Source: Marinomonas sp. MED121 (GTDB taxonomy: Bacteria; Pseudomonadota; Gammaproteobacteria; Pseudomonadales; Marinomonadaceae). From it: a stretch of 64,000 bases of DNA. The DNA lies in assembly GCF_000153025.1 (NCBI RefSeq), contig NZ_CH672431.1, positions 638,868-702,867 on the forward strand, in the 5' to 3' direction. The translations under genes were made by a program, and so were the position numbers. Position 1 is the stretch's first letter, and every line of letters starts with the position of its first letter. This document shows, piece by piece, positions 8,951 through 17,806 of the stretch. The notes under the pieces are model-generated. The model saw nothing but the letters and a program-made list of their open reading frames with translations. It was not told the DNA's origin and ran no database searches.

Positions 8951-9052
8951 AAAGTCTTCCTTGTGATATTTAATTCTAGCTTATTGAACCACTCTTTTTG
9001 AGTCGCATAAAGGTTTGATTTGATATGGTTTATGTCATTTTTCTGTACTAAA

Positions 9053-9157
9053 TGAGGCAATTAATCTCTCTATTCGCCTCATTTATTGAGGCAAACAATC
9101 TTGCTAATCGCCTCATATGGTGAGTAGAATAGGTTTGTTATTCGACTCATTTGAGGT
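9053..9157 (+). promoter_or_regulatory. Tandem inverted-repeat operator array upstream of fic
   Basis: Three units with a period of exactly 34 bp (TGAGGC-like starts at 9053, 9087 and 9121). Each unit is an inverted repeat with arms close to TGAGGCGAAT and ATTCGCCTCA. Units are separated by 5 bp, so adjacent half-sites also form palindromes such as GCCTCATTTATTGAGGC. A further half-site, TTTGAGG, overlaps the ribosome-binding sequence of the fic gene. Likely autoregulatory operators bound by the Fic protein's own C-terminal winged helix (inference). Confidence 0.75.
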
Positions 9158-9162
9158 GTTGT

Positions 9163-10299
9163 ATGTGGATTTGGCAAGAAGCGGATTGGCCTAACTTCAT
9201 TTGGCAATCTGATGTGCTCGCGCCTTTGTTGCGTGAGGTGCATTTTAATCAGGGCTTGTTGTTGGGTCGTATGAGCCATCAATCAAAAGATGAAGCCCTG
9301 AATACCACTTTAGATACCTTGCTTGCCAATATCATTCATTCCAGTGCGATAGAAGGGGAGAAGTTAAATGCCTTTTCTGTACGATCTTCTCTCGCTAATA
9401 AATTAGGTGTTTCTGAGAGTGAGCCTTATGCTCGATCTGAACAATCGGATAGTTTGGCTGACTTGATGTTAGATGCTCTGCCTTCTTCCACTGAATCCCT
9501 TAAAGCGCCACTAAGTTTAAACCGTATCTTACATTGGCATAGATTGTTGTTTTCTGGTGATGCTGGCCAAAGCTATTTGAGTAATGACATCCTTGTTGGT
9601 CAATTGCGCGGTGAATCGCCCATGCAGGTCATTTCTTATCAAAAAAGGGGTCGGATAGATAGGCCTACTTTACATTTTGAAGCGCCAGGAAGAGAAAGGT
9701 TAGAGGCCGATCTTACATTCTTTATAGATTGGTTTAATCAGTCCCTATTAGATGAGTCTCTAGACCCTGTATTACGGGCGGGCATTACTCACCTTTGGTT
9801 TGTTACTTTGCATCCTATGGATGATGGTAATGGACGTTTAACACGCCTGTTAACGGATCTTGCATTGGCACAAGGGGAAAGCCAATCTATTCGTCTTTAT
9901 GCTATGTCAGTGAGCATTCTGGAAAATCGGCAGTCTTATTATGATGTGCTTGAAAGCGTTCAGAAGGGACAGCTTGATATCACGGATTGGCTAGTTTGGT
10001 TTTTAAAAACTTTGAATCAAAGCTTGCTTAACACCCTAGCAGATATAGAGCAGACACTGTCTAAAACTCGATACTGGCAAAGCTTTGATCAAACTCAGCT
10101 AAGTAAGGAGCAAAGTAAGGTGCTTAATAGACTCTTAGATGGTGACTTTGAACTGGGAATAAATAGCGGCCAATATCAGAAGGTTGCTAAGGTAAGCCGC
10201 GCAACGGCGACTCGACATTTGGCTCATTTAATTGAGTTAGGTTGCTTGGTGAAAACAGGCGCGGGCGGGCGTAGTACGCGCTACAAGTTAAACCTATAA
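9163..10299 (+). CDS. Class II Fic family AMPylase with C-terminal winged helix
   Basis: 378 residues from ATG 9163, with GAGGTG 5 nt upstream. Fic enzymes transfer AMP (or related groups) to target hydroxyls. The N-terminal DUF4172-like segment begins MWIWQEADWPNFIW. The inhibitory motif SSAIEGE (E64) precedes the Fic core, which defines class II. The catalytic motif is HPMDDGNGRLTR, with H217 and R225; the usual Phe after HP is Met. The final ~60 residues (QYQKVAKVSRATATRHLAHLIELG) form a winged helix. The gene is bracketed by copies of one operator motif on both sides. Stand-alone class II Fic proteins of this architecture are common; targets are unknown. Confidence 0.93.
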   Translation: MWIWQEADWPNFIWQSDVLAPLLREVHFNQGLLLGRMSHQSKDEALNTTLDTLLANIIHSSAIEGEKLNAFSVRSSLANKLGVSESEPYARSEQSDSLADLMLDALPSSTESLKAPLSLNRILHWHRLLFSGDAGQSYLSNDILVGQLRGESPMQVISYQKRGRIDRPTLHFEAPGRERLEADLTFFIDWFNQSLLDESLDPVLRAGITHLWFVTLHPMDDGNGRLTRLLTDLALAQGESQSIRLYAMSVSILENRQSYYDVLESVQKGQLDITDWLVWFLKTLNQSLLNTLADIEQTLSKTRYWQSFDQTQLSKEQSKVLNRLLDGDFELGINSGQYQKVAKVSRATATRHLAHLIELGCLVKTGAGGRSTRYKLNL

Positions 10300-10303
10300 T
10301 TTA

Positions 10304-10346
10304 ATCGCCTCATTTAGTGAGGCGAATAGCCTTTCTAATCGCCTCA
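10304..10346 (+). promoter_or_regulatory. Operator-like repeat downstream of fic
   Basis: Half-site ATCGCCTCA at 10304, 5-bp spacer TTTAG, then a full unit TGAGGCGAAT...ATCGCCTCA at 10318-10346, the same arrangement as in the upstream array. The palindrome CGCCTCATTTAGTGAGGCG could also fold as an RNA hairpin, but no T-run follows, so I do not call a terminator. Confidence 0.7.
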
Positions 10347-10366
10347 CTCTTTATTATTTCCTTTCC

Positions 10367-10690
10367 CTACACTCTTTTTGATCCCCATGTTTGCATAGCA
10401 TCAAAGATGGGGACGAGTGCTTGGCCGTCTTCGGTCAGTTCGTACTCGACCCTGACTGGGACTTCGGCAAAGGCGGTGCGACTGATGAGTTGATCGTCTT
10501 TGAGCTCTTGTAGGGAACGGGTCAGCATTCTGTCTGAGGCGTCTGGCAGTAAGCGCTGTAGTTCAGAGTAGCGTTTAGGGCCTGATAGTAATTGATACAG
10601 TATGGTTAGCTTCCACTTGCCACTTAATAGGCCGACTGTTAGTGCTACGGGGCAGGTTTCTTCGTTATTCACTGGGTCGGCTTTCGTCAT
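10367..10690 (-). CDS. HxlR-family winged-helix transcriptional regulator
   Basis: 107 residues. Typical HxlR features: C13 in the ETCPV segment, LLSGKWKLTILYQLLSGP, RYSELQRLLP, SDRMLTRSLQEL and the wing VRVEYELTEDG. These are MarR-like redox or ligand-sensing dimers. It is divergently transcribed from the NmrA-like gene at 10839, with a palindrome between them that is its probable operator. The usual arrangement is that HxlR represses itself and the divergent oxidoreductase. Confidence 0.93.
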   Translation of the reverse strand: MTKADPVNNEETCPVALTVGLLSGKWKLTILYQLLSGPKRYSELQRLLPDASDRMLTRSLQELKDDQLISRTAFAEVPVRVEYELTEDGQALVPIFDAMQTWGSKRV

Positions 10691-10708
10691 CTTTTTACCT
10701 TATTAAGC

Positions 10709-10726
10709 ACTTACATGGGTGTAAGT
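10709..10726. promoter_or_regulatory. Palindrome ACTTACA-N4-TGTAAGT, probable HxlR operator
   Basis: Perfect 7-bp arms with a 4-bp spacer, 18 nt from the HxlR start codon, in the shared divergent promoter region. Position and symmetry fit a dimeric HxlR binding site. Confidence 0.6.
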
Positions 10727-10838
10727 TACGCACATTTTTGCGTCTAGAATGGCTGTTTTTCGCCTGTTACTTTAACACTTTAGCAGGCTAATCTCTGTAC
10801 TTGAGCCTGTGTTTTAACTAATAAAAGGTGAGATTAAC

Positions 10839-11747
10839 ATGAAAAAAACAGTTGCCATTTTTGGTTCCACAGGGGCGCAAGGTTCGCCGGTTGTTAGTGC
10901 GGCATTGGCTAAGGGTTTGACAGTGAGAGCCGTGGCCCGTGATCTGAACAAAATTGCTGACAGGCACCCAGAAGCAGAGGCATTTAGTGCAACACTGGAT
11001 GATGTGGAGGCGATTACTCAAGCCTTAGAAGGTGTTGATGCTGCCTTTTTGCATCTGCCTATGCCAGTGGGTCCTGATGATGCACAAACTTGGCTAACGA
11101 ACTTTATGATTGGAGCAAAGCGTGCGGCCTTGCCGCTATTGGTTTACACCACCAGTGGCCCTTCAGGAAATCGTTACCCTGAATCTATGATGATAGAAGC
11201 AAGCACAGGTGGCATGCAGGCGATCATGAATTCGGGAATAGCATCGATTGTTTTACAGCCAAGTATTTATTTGGAAAATTTGCAGTCTGAGATGATAGTT
11301 CCGAAATTACATTCACAAGGGATTTTGGATTACCCACCACTGGATGCGAACACACAAATTCAATGGACCTCTCATTATGATCAAGCCTTGGTTGCGGTGG
11401 CGGCCTTAACTCGTCCAGATTTGGCGGGTAATGCCTATGAAATAGGGAGTAAAGGGGCGCTAACAGGAGAGATGTTGGCCAGAGAATTAGAGCCTTGGGT
11501 AGGTAAGTCCGTTACCTTTTCCCCTTTGTCTCCAGCGGATTTCGGACAAAGGGTGGGTGATGCAATAGGGAGCCCTGGTGCTGCATTTGCGTTAACCGAT
11601 TTGTACTCCTCTCTTGCAAAAATGCGCACTGATGAGATGCAGGTTAACCTGCTAAAAATAGAAGAAATTTTTGATGTTCAACTCCTATCGATTAAAGAGC
11701 ATCTGGCAAATTGGCAGGCTAATTCAGAGAGTCTTAATCAATCATAA
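10839..11747 (+). CDS. NmrA-like NAD(P)-binding protein (atypical SDR)
   Basis: 302 residues. The N-terminal Rossmann motif FGSTGAQGSPV (residues 8-18) has the GxxGxxG pattern of atypical short-chain dehydrogenases, followed by VRAVARD, where R binds NADP phosphate in relatives. The catalytic YxxxK of classical SDRs is not in the expected place, so it may be a redox-sensor or quinone-reductase-like member. AGGTGAG lies upstream of ATG 10839. Divergent from the HxlR regulator, which likely controls it. A strong terminator follows at 11786. Confidence 0.88.
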   Translation: MKKTVAIFGSTGAQGSPVVSAALAKGLTVRAVARDLNKIADRHPEAEAFSATLDDVEAITQALEGVDAAFLHLPMPVGPDDAQTWLTNFMIGAKRAALPLLVYTTSGPSGNRYPESMMIEASTGGMQAIMNSGIASIVLQPSIYLENLQSEMIVPKLHSQGILDYPPLDANTQIQWTSHYDQALVAVAALTRPDLAGNAYEIGSKGALTGEMLARELEPWVGKSVTFSPLSPADFGQRVGDAIGSPGAAFALTDLYSSLAKMRTDEMQVNLLKIEEIFDVQLLSIKEHLANWQANSESLNQS

Positions 11748-11785
11748 TTAATGGAACGGCGTTATTTACAAAACGTCGCTTGTTG

Positions 11786-11818
11786 AAGGCGAATAAGCAA
11801 TTTATTCGCCTTTTTTAT
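11786..11818 (+). terminator. Rho-independent terminator after the NmrA-like gene
   Basis: 11-bp stem AAGGCGAATAA / TTATTCGCCTT with a short loop, followed by TTTTTATTT. Confidence 0.88.
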
Positions 11819-12130
11819 TTGCTGCATTAGGCGGGTGAACCTCAAGCCAGACTAAGCTTTTGGAATGGTTTGATCCAGTGTCTGTCTTGAGGTAATCAGG
11901 CTTAAGATAAGCCTGATTTATCTTACCTTTGTGGCGTGTGTGCTTTTTGTCAAAAAATTACCGAGTCGGATCATAAATATACATGATGTAACACTTAAAT
12001 CGTTTAAGTGCTTAATTCTTAACAATTCATCATATAAAAAGTCCACACTGCTCAAATACTAACCATGTAGAATCAGCGTTTTGAACTAGTCCTCGAAATC
12101 CCCCCATATTGGCCGCGTTGTTTCTTAATA
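11819..12130. other. Intergenic region with palindrome upstream of diguanylate cyclase
   Basis: About 310 bases with no gene. The notable element is a perfect inverted repeat CACTTAAA-TCG-TTTAAGTG at 11992-12010, roughly 120 nt upstream of the GGDEF gene, a candidate operator for an unknown regulator. Confidence 0.5.
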
Positions 12131-13696
12131 ATGCATGAGGCAGAACTAAGCAGAATGGAGTTGAGAATTAAAAATCGACAGCGCGCCCTATTAATTGCTT
12201 TCACGTTAATTGTGATCATGATCGCTATGTTAGGCATAGTTTCAAAAATTCTGTTGACTCGGATGGCGAATACGATGAATCAGTTGTATGCCCACCCTTA
12301 TAAAGTGTCCAACATGGGGCAAGAAATTAAATTCAATCTGGTCTCTATGCAAACCTATCTAAAGGATGACGTTTTTGCGCAAACACAGGCCGAACAAGAC
12401 ACGGCTTTGGTTAAACTAAAAAGTCATGAAACTAAGGTCTTACAGAGTTTTGATCTAGTGTCAGATCTCTATTTGGGCGAGAAGCAAACCATTAACGAAA
12501 GCTATCGTTTAGTGATTCAGTGGCAACCGATACGCAATGAGATCATTCGCTTAAGCCAGCAAGGTAAACAGGCCCAGGCACTTGCGCTAATGAAAGGTAA
12601 GCAGGACGTTTATTTGGATCAATTAATGGCTAAGGTGCAAATCTTGAGTGACTTTGCGAATCATAAGGCAGAAGGCTTTCAGCAAGACTTTTTAAAGGAG
12701 CAAAAAAACGCGCTGTGGATGAACTATGTCTTGTCCTTCTTATCGACCTTTTTCATCATTTTGCTAGCCATGAGCATTATTCGAAAGGTGGCCAAATTAG
12801 AGCAAGCGGATCAAGCTAAAGACCATTTGATCGATCAAAATATCATGTTAGCGAGTTTAGACAAAAACGGCATTATTCTTAATGTCAGCAATGCTTTATG
12901 TCGATTCTTAGATAAAAATAAAGCTGAATTAATAGGGCAAGATAGTCATTTTTTTGATAATTCAAAACGCTCACAGGCTTTGAGCGCTTCTATCTTGTCC
13001 GTGTTAAAAACAGGGGCTGAATGGCGAGGTGAAATTCAATACATTAATCGCCAAGGTAAGTCTTGTTGGGCGCAATCAAGCATAGTGCCTAATTATGATA
13101 AAAATTATACTGTGAGTAGTTTCACCAATACCTTAGTGAGTACGACTAATCAAAAGTTAGCGATTATTGACGAGCTAACGTCACTTTATAATCGTCGTGG
13201 TTTTAATGCCATTTTAAGCCGAGAATATCAGCATGCCCAAAGGGACCAAGCTTGTTTAAGTTTGGCCATTTTAGATATTGATTATTTTAAGAAATTTAAT
13301 GATTTATATGGGCACCCCGCAGGGGATGAGGCCTTAAGAAAAGTGTCGAGTGTGATTCTCTCTGTCGTCGATGAGACCTGCTTCGCATTTCGTATTGGAG
13401 GGGAAGAGTTTGCTGTGCTATTTATTGGAGCGTCGATTGAAACGACCAAGCAGAAGCTGCTTTGGCTAAAAGAGCAGGTAGAATCGCTTAATATTCAGCA
13501 CGAGCAAAATCTAGTGAGTGAATTTTTAACCCTTTCAATCGGCACCTTTGTGTTAGCGCCAAAAAGCCATATAGAAGAAGGGCGTTTATATAGCATGGCG
13601 GATAAAGCCCTGTATCAAGCTAAGTTAGAGCGTAATGCTTTGGTTATCAAGCAAGAGCCTTTTGAACAAGAACTCATCGAACAAGAGCCTGCTTAA
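12131..13696 (+). CDS. Membrane diguanylate cyclase with periplasmic helical domain and PAS
   Basis: 521 residues; makes cyclic di-GMP from two GTP. TM1 is about residues 18-42, a helical periplasmic domain (four-helix-bundle type) about 45-190, TM2 about 197-217, a PAS-like region about 235-330 and GGDEF 345-510. Active-site signature GGEEF is at 423-427, with upstream LDIDYFKKFND and GHPAGDEAL. The inhibitory I-site RxxD is absent (DETC at 414-417), so product inhibition through that site is not expected. ATG 12131 gives the full frame; ATG 12155 (MELRIKN) is also possible. No linked c-di-GMP effector gene. Confidence 0.93.
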   Translation: MHEAELSRMELRIKNRQRALLIAFTLIVIMIAMLGIVSKILLTRMANTMNQLYAHPYKVSNMGQEIKFNLVSMQTYLKDDVFAQTQAEQDTALVKLKSHETKVLQSFDLVSDLYLGEKQTINESYRLVIQWQPIRNEIIRLSQQGKQAQALALMKGKQDVYLDQLMAKVQILSDFANHKAEGFQQDFLKEQKNALWMNYVLSFLSTFFIILLAMSIIRKVAKLEQADQAKDHLIDQNIMLASLDKNGIILNVSNALCRFLDKNKAELIGQDSHFFDNSKRSQALSASILSVLKTGAEWRGEIQYINRQGKSCWAQSSIVPNYDKNYTVSSFTNTLVSTTNQKLAIIDELTSLYNRRGFNAILSREYQHAQRDQACLSLAILDIDYFKKFNDLYGHPAGDEALRKVSSVILSVVDETCFAFRIGGEEFAVLFIGASIETTKQKLLWLKEQVESLNIQHEQNLVSEFLTLSIGTFVLAPKSHIEEGRLYSMADKALYQAKLERNALVIKQEPFEQELIEQEPA

Positions 13697-14260
13697 TCTA
13701 TCAGTGGGCGGTGTCAAATGCTGTGTTTGCTAGATTTAAAAAAACTCATCCTTCTATCAGCATAAAACTGAGCGTTACTTGTATTTTGGGCGTAATGCTC
13801 AGTAATTGCTGACACTTGTTTTTATCGCTCAAATATCCTTACTTTATGAGTACCACTTATATCATTCTGCGTGAATCAGTTTGAGTCACGCTTGTCAGAA
13901 GAGACGCGAGAAGTGCCCTAATATCTCGTTTCAGTTAAATAGATCTTAGGTGCTGATATTTATTAGAGAGTCAGCATATTTAGATCAAAAAAGGATTTTT
14001 CACTGAATCGAGCAATATTACAAAAAATTAATGATAAATAAGTACTCACTGACGCTCTGGGCTAGATAGCATGGGTAAAATACCTTATGCTTGCTAAGAG
14101 TAAAAAACCTTATAAAGATAAGGGTCTTACACGCTAAGGAAAGGTGTAAGTGGTAGTGGTTCTTGTGTGATGAGCTAAGGCTTTTTACACCTTTATTTTA
14201 TAGGTAATAGCGGAATAACAAGCCTCGGCTTGAACACTAACAATAAGGAATGGATGCCAA
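13697..14260. other. Long leader/intergenic region with three successive stem-loops
   Basis: 564 bases without a gene. Before the ATP-grasp gene, three hairpins can be drawn: AGCATGGGTA / TACCTTATGCT (14068-14091), CCTTAT-AAAG-ATAAGG (14108-14123), and AAAGGTGTAA / TTACACCTTT (14140-14194, loop about 35 nt) followed by ATTTTAT. This could be a structured 5' leader or attenuator. I do not recognise it as a known riboswitch class. Confidence 0.4.
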
Positions 14261-15586
14261 ATGTTTTGTGATTTTAATCGTGAATTACAAGCCCTCTTAA
14301 TCGACAAAAGTGATCAGGTAAAACAAGCCCAAATCGCAGAAAAGCTAGAAACCTTTAAGCAAGGAATCGAAGCGGATCTTTATCACTTTTTCACCACCCC
14401 TTTCATTTTTTCTAAAGCGGATTTTGAGCAGCTATCTATTAGCCTCAAGCATATTCTTGATGCGCAAACTAACATCATGAATCAAATCTATCAGCAAAGA
14501 AGCAAGCAAGAGATTCTTGACTACTTCTTTATTCCTAATGCGGTGCGTCCTTTTATTAACTGGGAAAGACTGCTCTCAGGCGATCAAACCGTGGCCCGTT
14601 TAGATATTGTTCCCCATAAAACGGGTTACTCAGTGGTTGATATCAATTTGCACACCTGTGTGGGCGGGATGACCTGTGGTCACGCTTATGACTTAGTGAT
14701 GGAAAGTCTTGCCTTAGAGCCATTTTATGCCCATGGCAAAGTGAGTGCCTATGTTCCTCTGGCACAGAAAATTAAAACCCTATGTAAGAATAATGACTTT
14801 GAACGCTTAGTGATTTTAGATTGGCAAAGCAATGCTGATAAGGGTCGTCCTAGCTTTGAGTTGATGCAGTTAAGCTTTATTCGAGCAGGCTTAAACCTGC
14901 CTGTTGTGACCCACACAGAAGAGAGCTTTCCAAAGGAATGGTTAACCCCTGAAGAAGCCAAAAAAACCTTGGTCTATCGAGGCTTTAGTCTTGATGAAAT
15001 TGAGCCCCACGATACGTTTGTACAGGCACTGATGCAAAGCCAAGCTTGTGTTCTCCATGGCTTTGAAGATGAGCTTAGAACGAACAAACGCTGGCTTGCC
15101 CTGCTTTGGGATGAAGCCTATCAAGCTCGCTTAACCAAGGCGCAAAAAGAAGCAATACAAACCTATTTACCTTATAGCTGTTTATTAACCCAAGATAAAT
15201 TGCCTCACTTCTTAGCCAATAAAGATAAGTATATTTTTAAGGCAAATGAAGGCAGCAGGAGTCAAGGAATTTTGATTGGTAAAGCCTTTTCAGCAGCAAA
15301 GTTAGAAGCAAAACTTTTAGCGATTGGGATAGAGAATATTTTAGTCCAAACCTTTATGGAGACTGACAGCCTTGCGATTCTTCAAGATCAGCAAGAAAGC
15401 GCTGCCGAACATAAATTTGTGTTAGGCCTCTATATGGTCGGTGATAAAAGCCAGGGATTGGCGATTCGTGGTAGCACCTCATCTGCGGTGGTAAAAGCCA
15501 GCCATGGTATGGCTAAAACAGGCTGGGCTGCAGTGATTAATGAACAACAAAAAGCGGGGATCTTAGCTGCCATTAAGCAGCTATGA
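14261..15586 (+). CDS. ATP-grasp-like protein, function unknown
   Basis: 441 residues. I do not recognise an exact family. The C-terminal half has ATP-grasp-like features in the order seen in glutathionylspermidine-synthase-like or circularly permuted ATP-grasp proteins: TNKRWLALLWDEAY, then LPYSCLL (compare IPWTR), YIFKANEGSRSQGILIG, ILVQTFME and LGLYMVG. The N-terminal part has FIPNAVRPFINWERLL, a DIVPHKTGYSVVDINLHT segment and a Cys pair around GGMTCGHAYD. No signal peptide. A carboxylate-amine ligase making a small peptide or conjugate is the natural inference. It stands alone with no biosynthetic partners, behind a structured leader. Confidence 0.7.
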   Translation: MFCDFNRELQALLIDKSDQVKQAQIAEKLETFKQGIEADLYHFFTTPFIFSKADFEQLSISLKHILDAQTNIMNQIYQQRSKQEILDYFFIPNAVRPFINWERLLSGDQTVARLDIVPHKTGYSVVDINLHTCVGGMTCGHAYDLVMESLALEPFYAHGKVSAYVPLAQKIKTLCKNNDFERLVILDWQSNADKGRPSFELMQLSFIRAGLNLPVVTHTEESFPKEWLTPEEAKKTLVYRGFSLDEIEPHDTFVQALMQSQACVLHGFEDELRTNKRWLALLWDEAYQARLTKAQKEAIQTYLPYSCLLTQDKLPHFLANKDKYIFKANEGSRSQGILIGKAFSAAKLEAKLLAIGIENILVQTFMETDSLAILQDQQESAAEHKFVLGLYMVGDKSQGLAIRGSTSSAVVKASHGMAKTGWAAVINEQQKAGILAAIKQL

Positions 15587-15742
15587 ATCCATGCGTTATT
15601 TGGTTTGAACTTAAGCCTTAACAATGTCGTATAAGGCTTAATGATAAGTGTCTCTGTAGTGTCCAGGGGAAATGCCTTTCCATGTTAATTCAGCTCTAAC
15701 GGATTGTAAAACAGACTGAAAGGTTTCCGCTTCTGTGGCAAG

Positions 15743-16945
15743 TTACCGCTTTTTAACACCTTTTCTGTACTGGGAAGGAGTAACCTCACAATGCTGTTTA
15801 AAAAGGCTATTAAAACTTGATTTTGATTTGAACCCTGCTTCATAGGCAATATCAAGAATGGTGGATTTTTCGTCTTGATTTGCAAGCTTCTGTTTTACCT
15901 CTTCTATTCGAAAGTCATTGACGTATTGGTAAAAATTTTTCGACAACCCTGTATTTAATACCAATGACAGTGAGCGTCTTGGAATATTTAACGCCTTAGC
16001 CAAGCTATAGACAGAGAAGTCAGGGTCACAAAAGGGTTTCTCATTTTGCATGTAAGTTTGCATCGTTTTAATGGTTTGAGAGATAAATTCATCATTTAAA
16101 TGCGTTGTCGTTTCGTCATTTAAAGCGTTGGAAGCCTCTAATGTTAAGCCACAATTATCTGTTAGCTCTTTTTCTGAAAATTGTTTTTTGAATCGAAAAA
16201 TAGGCTTTTGCTTTACGCCAAAAAAGCAGAGTAACAAGATAAAAATGAAAAAAGACGCTAAATGAATAGTCACGGGATCAAGGTAGTTGCTGGATGCAAA
16301 ATAGCTCTCGTAAAACACATTCAACAAGGTAAGTGAGACAAAGCTTAATGGCAGTAAGTAGATCCACTTTAGGCTAATTTGATTATCATACTGAGACAAA
16401 ATACCTAAGATATTTGTTTGATGTTTTTTCAGTGTATAAATGGTTGCGATAGAGTAAGCAATAAAAATAAGTACGCTAATAAGCCCAAAATAATGCAACA
16501 GGGGTTCAAAAAAATCAGTGAGGCTAGTTTGAGATGTTGGGCCAACATCCGAATTTATTCTATCCGGTTGAGGCATCATTCTATGGGGGTGATCCATCAC
16601 TAAAAATAGTGAATAGAAGAGTGTGAAGGGAATGTAGTGAAGGACCTCAAATTTATGAAATGATGGCTTTTCACCTTTTATCAGCATACGGGTATAGAGG
16701 TATAAAAAGGGCCCATGAAGAAGGTTAAGCATTGGACTGCTAAAAAGATAAAAAGTGTCTAACTCAAAATTCAAATGAGATAAGGCGGTATGGATCAGAG
16801 GCATATTGAGCAAAACTAGCCAGACACATAATAGCCAGTCTGTAGGATGTTTGTATGACTTTGAAAATATAGTGATTAAAGTAAAGGCCGTTAGCGATAA
16901 ACCAATTACACTAATTTCCCAATCAATTCCTTCGACAAAAACCAA
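15743..16945 (-). CDS. Membrane-bound AraC-family transcriptional regulator
   Basis: 400 residues. About seven transmembrane helices span residues 10-235, then a linker and a C-terminal AraC DNA-binding domain (about 290-400) with two helix-turn-helices: YSLAKALNIPRRSLSLVLN and ILDIAYEAGFKSKSSFNSLFKQ, ending TPSQYRKG. The start is TTG 16945, preceded by GGGAG at good spacing. Divergent from the secreted ricin-type protein at 17249, its most likely target. Signals probably come from the envelope or periplasm. Confidence 0.88.
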   Translation of the reverse strand: MVFVEGIDWEISVIGLSLTAFTLITIFSKSYKHPTDWLLCVWLVLLNMPLIHTALSHLNFELDTFYLFSSPMLNLLHGPFLYLYTRMLIKGEKPSFHKFEVLHYIPFTLFYSLFLVMDHPHRMMPQPDRINSDVGPTSQTSLTDFFEPLLHYFGLISVLIFIAYSIATIYTLKKHQTNILGILSQYDNQISLKWIYLLPLSFVSLTLLNVFYESYFASSNYLDPVTIHLASFFIFILLLCFFGVKQKPIFRFKKQFSEKELTDNCGLTLEASNALNDETTTHLNDEFISQTIKTMQTYMQNEKPFCDPDFSVYSLAKALNIPRRSLSLVLNTGLSKNFYQYVNDFRIEEVKQKLANQDEKSTILDIAYEAGFKSKSSFNSLFKQHCEVTPSQYRKGVKKR

Positions 16946-17248
16946 GCAATCAACTCCCTTTCAAAATTAAAGCTAAAATGTAAGAAAAAAGCGTCCAAAC
17001 TGCGCCAATTGGACGATTTAGACTTTTTATTTCCTTAGATTATACGTCTAACTTTATTGAGAAACCTAAGCTGTTTATAAATATGAGCGTTAAGCATGCT
17101 TTAGTTTGGATGGTTGGTGAAAACCATCCGAGAGTTAAACATCCATCAAACGATAGCGATTAAGTGTTCAGAAAAATAGTGCCTGAAGAGGGCTCTATAA
17201 AGTTTTAGTTAATCCATGATACTGATCGAAGTAATAGGAAAAGACATT
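16946..17248. promoter_or_regulatory. Divergent promoter region with two inverted repeats
   Basis: Between the AraC-type regulator and the lectin gene. It contains CGTCCAA-N10-TTGGACG at 16992-17015 and GGATGGTT-N6-AACCATCC at 17108-17129. The first lies close to the AraC gene start. Either could be a regulator site or an RNA hairpin. Confidence 0.5.
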
Positions 17249-17806
17249 ATGTTAAAGAATAGAATAATCATAACCCTACTGGTTATTTTAACGGGTATGG
17301 TTTCTGCTCAGGCAGAAGTCGCTGAAAATACAGTCGAGGTAATGTTGGTGAACCCTTTAGATGATGAGCGTGGATATTGTCTGGATATTGCTGGTGGCCA
17401 AGGGAAAAACGCCCCCGTCGAAAAGGGCCTGCAAGCACATACTTGTTATAACTACACAGGCTCCATTCTTGAAGACCAAGGGTTTGATAAGGCGTTAATT
17501 AATAGTGGGCAGTTGTATATTCCTTATTTTAATGTGTGTATGTCAGCATCTTCGATAAACGTTGGAGAGGCCATGACCTTGTCACAATGCTCCGATCAGG
17601 ACACACAAAAATTCGAGCTTAACACCAGCGGTCAATTAGTCTCGATAGTGAACCCACAACTGTGTGTGACAGTGAGTAAAACTGAAAAGAAAGAGGGAAG
17701 AGGTGGAAGCCCTGTGCATGTTATGCGCCCTGTGTCTCTTCAAATGTGTGAAAGCACGAATAATGCCTATCAGATCTGGGAAATTAATAGCCTGGTCAAT
17801 CAATAG
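17249..17806 (+). CDS. Secreted ricin-type beta-trefoil lectin-like protein
   Basis: 185 residues from ATG 17249, with AGGAAAAG upstream. The signal peptide MLKNRIIITLLVILTGMVSAQA probably cleaves before EVAENT. The rest resembles a ricin-B/beta-trefoil domain: RGYCLDIAG, LYIPYFNVCMSA, QLVSIVNPQLCVTVS and a terminal YQIWEIN, which fits the QxW-type signature. Several cysteines suggest disulfides. Presumably binds carbohydrate outside the cytoplasm; no enzymatic domain. Its 3' end lies inside a 16-bp tandem repeat that supplies the stop codon. Confidence 0.8.
   Translation: MLKNRIIITLLVILTGMVSAQAEVAENTVEVMLVNPLDDERGYCLDIAGGQGKNAPVEKGLQAHTCYNYTGSILEDQGFDKALINSGQLYIPYFNVCMSASSINVGEAMTLSQCSDQDTQKFELNTSGQLVSIVNPQLCVTVSKTEKKEGRGGSPVHVMRPVSLQMCESTNNAYQIWEINSLVNQ

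Noticed and set aside
9053..9157. CRISPR-like array
   Set aside because: The 34-bp period repeats are inverted-repeat operators with no variable unique spacers and no cas genes.
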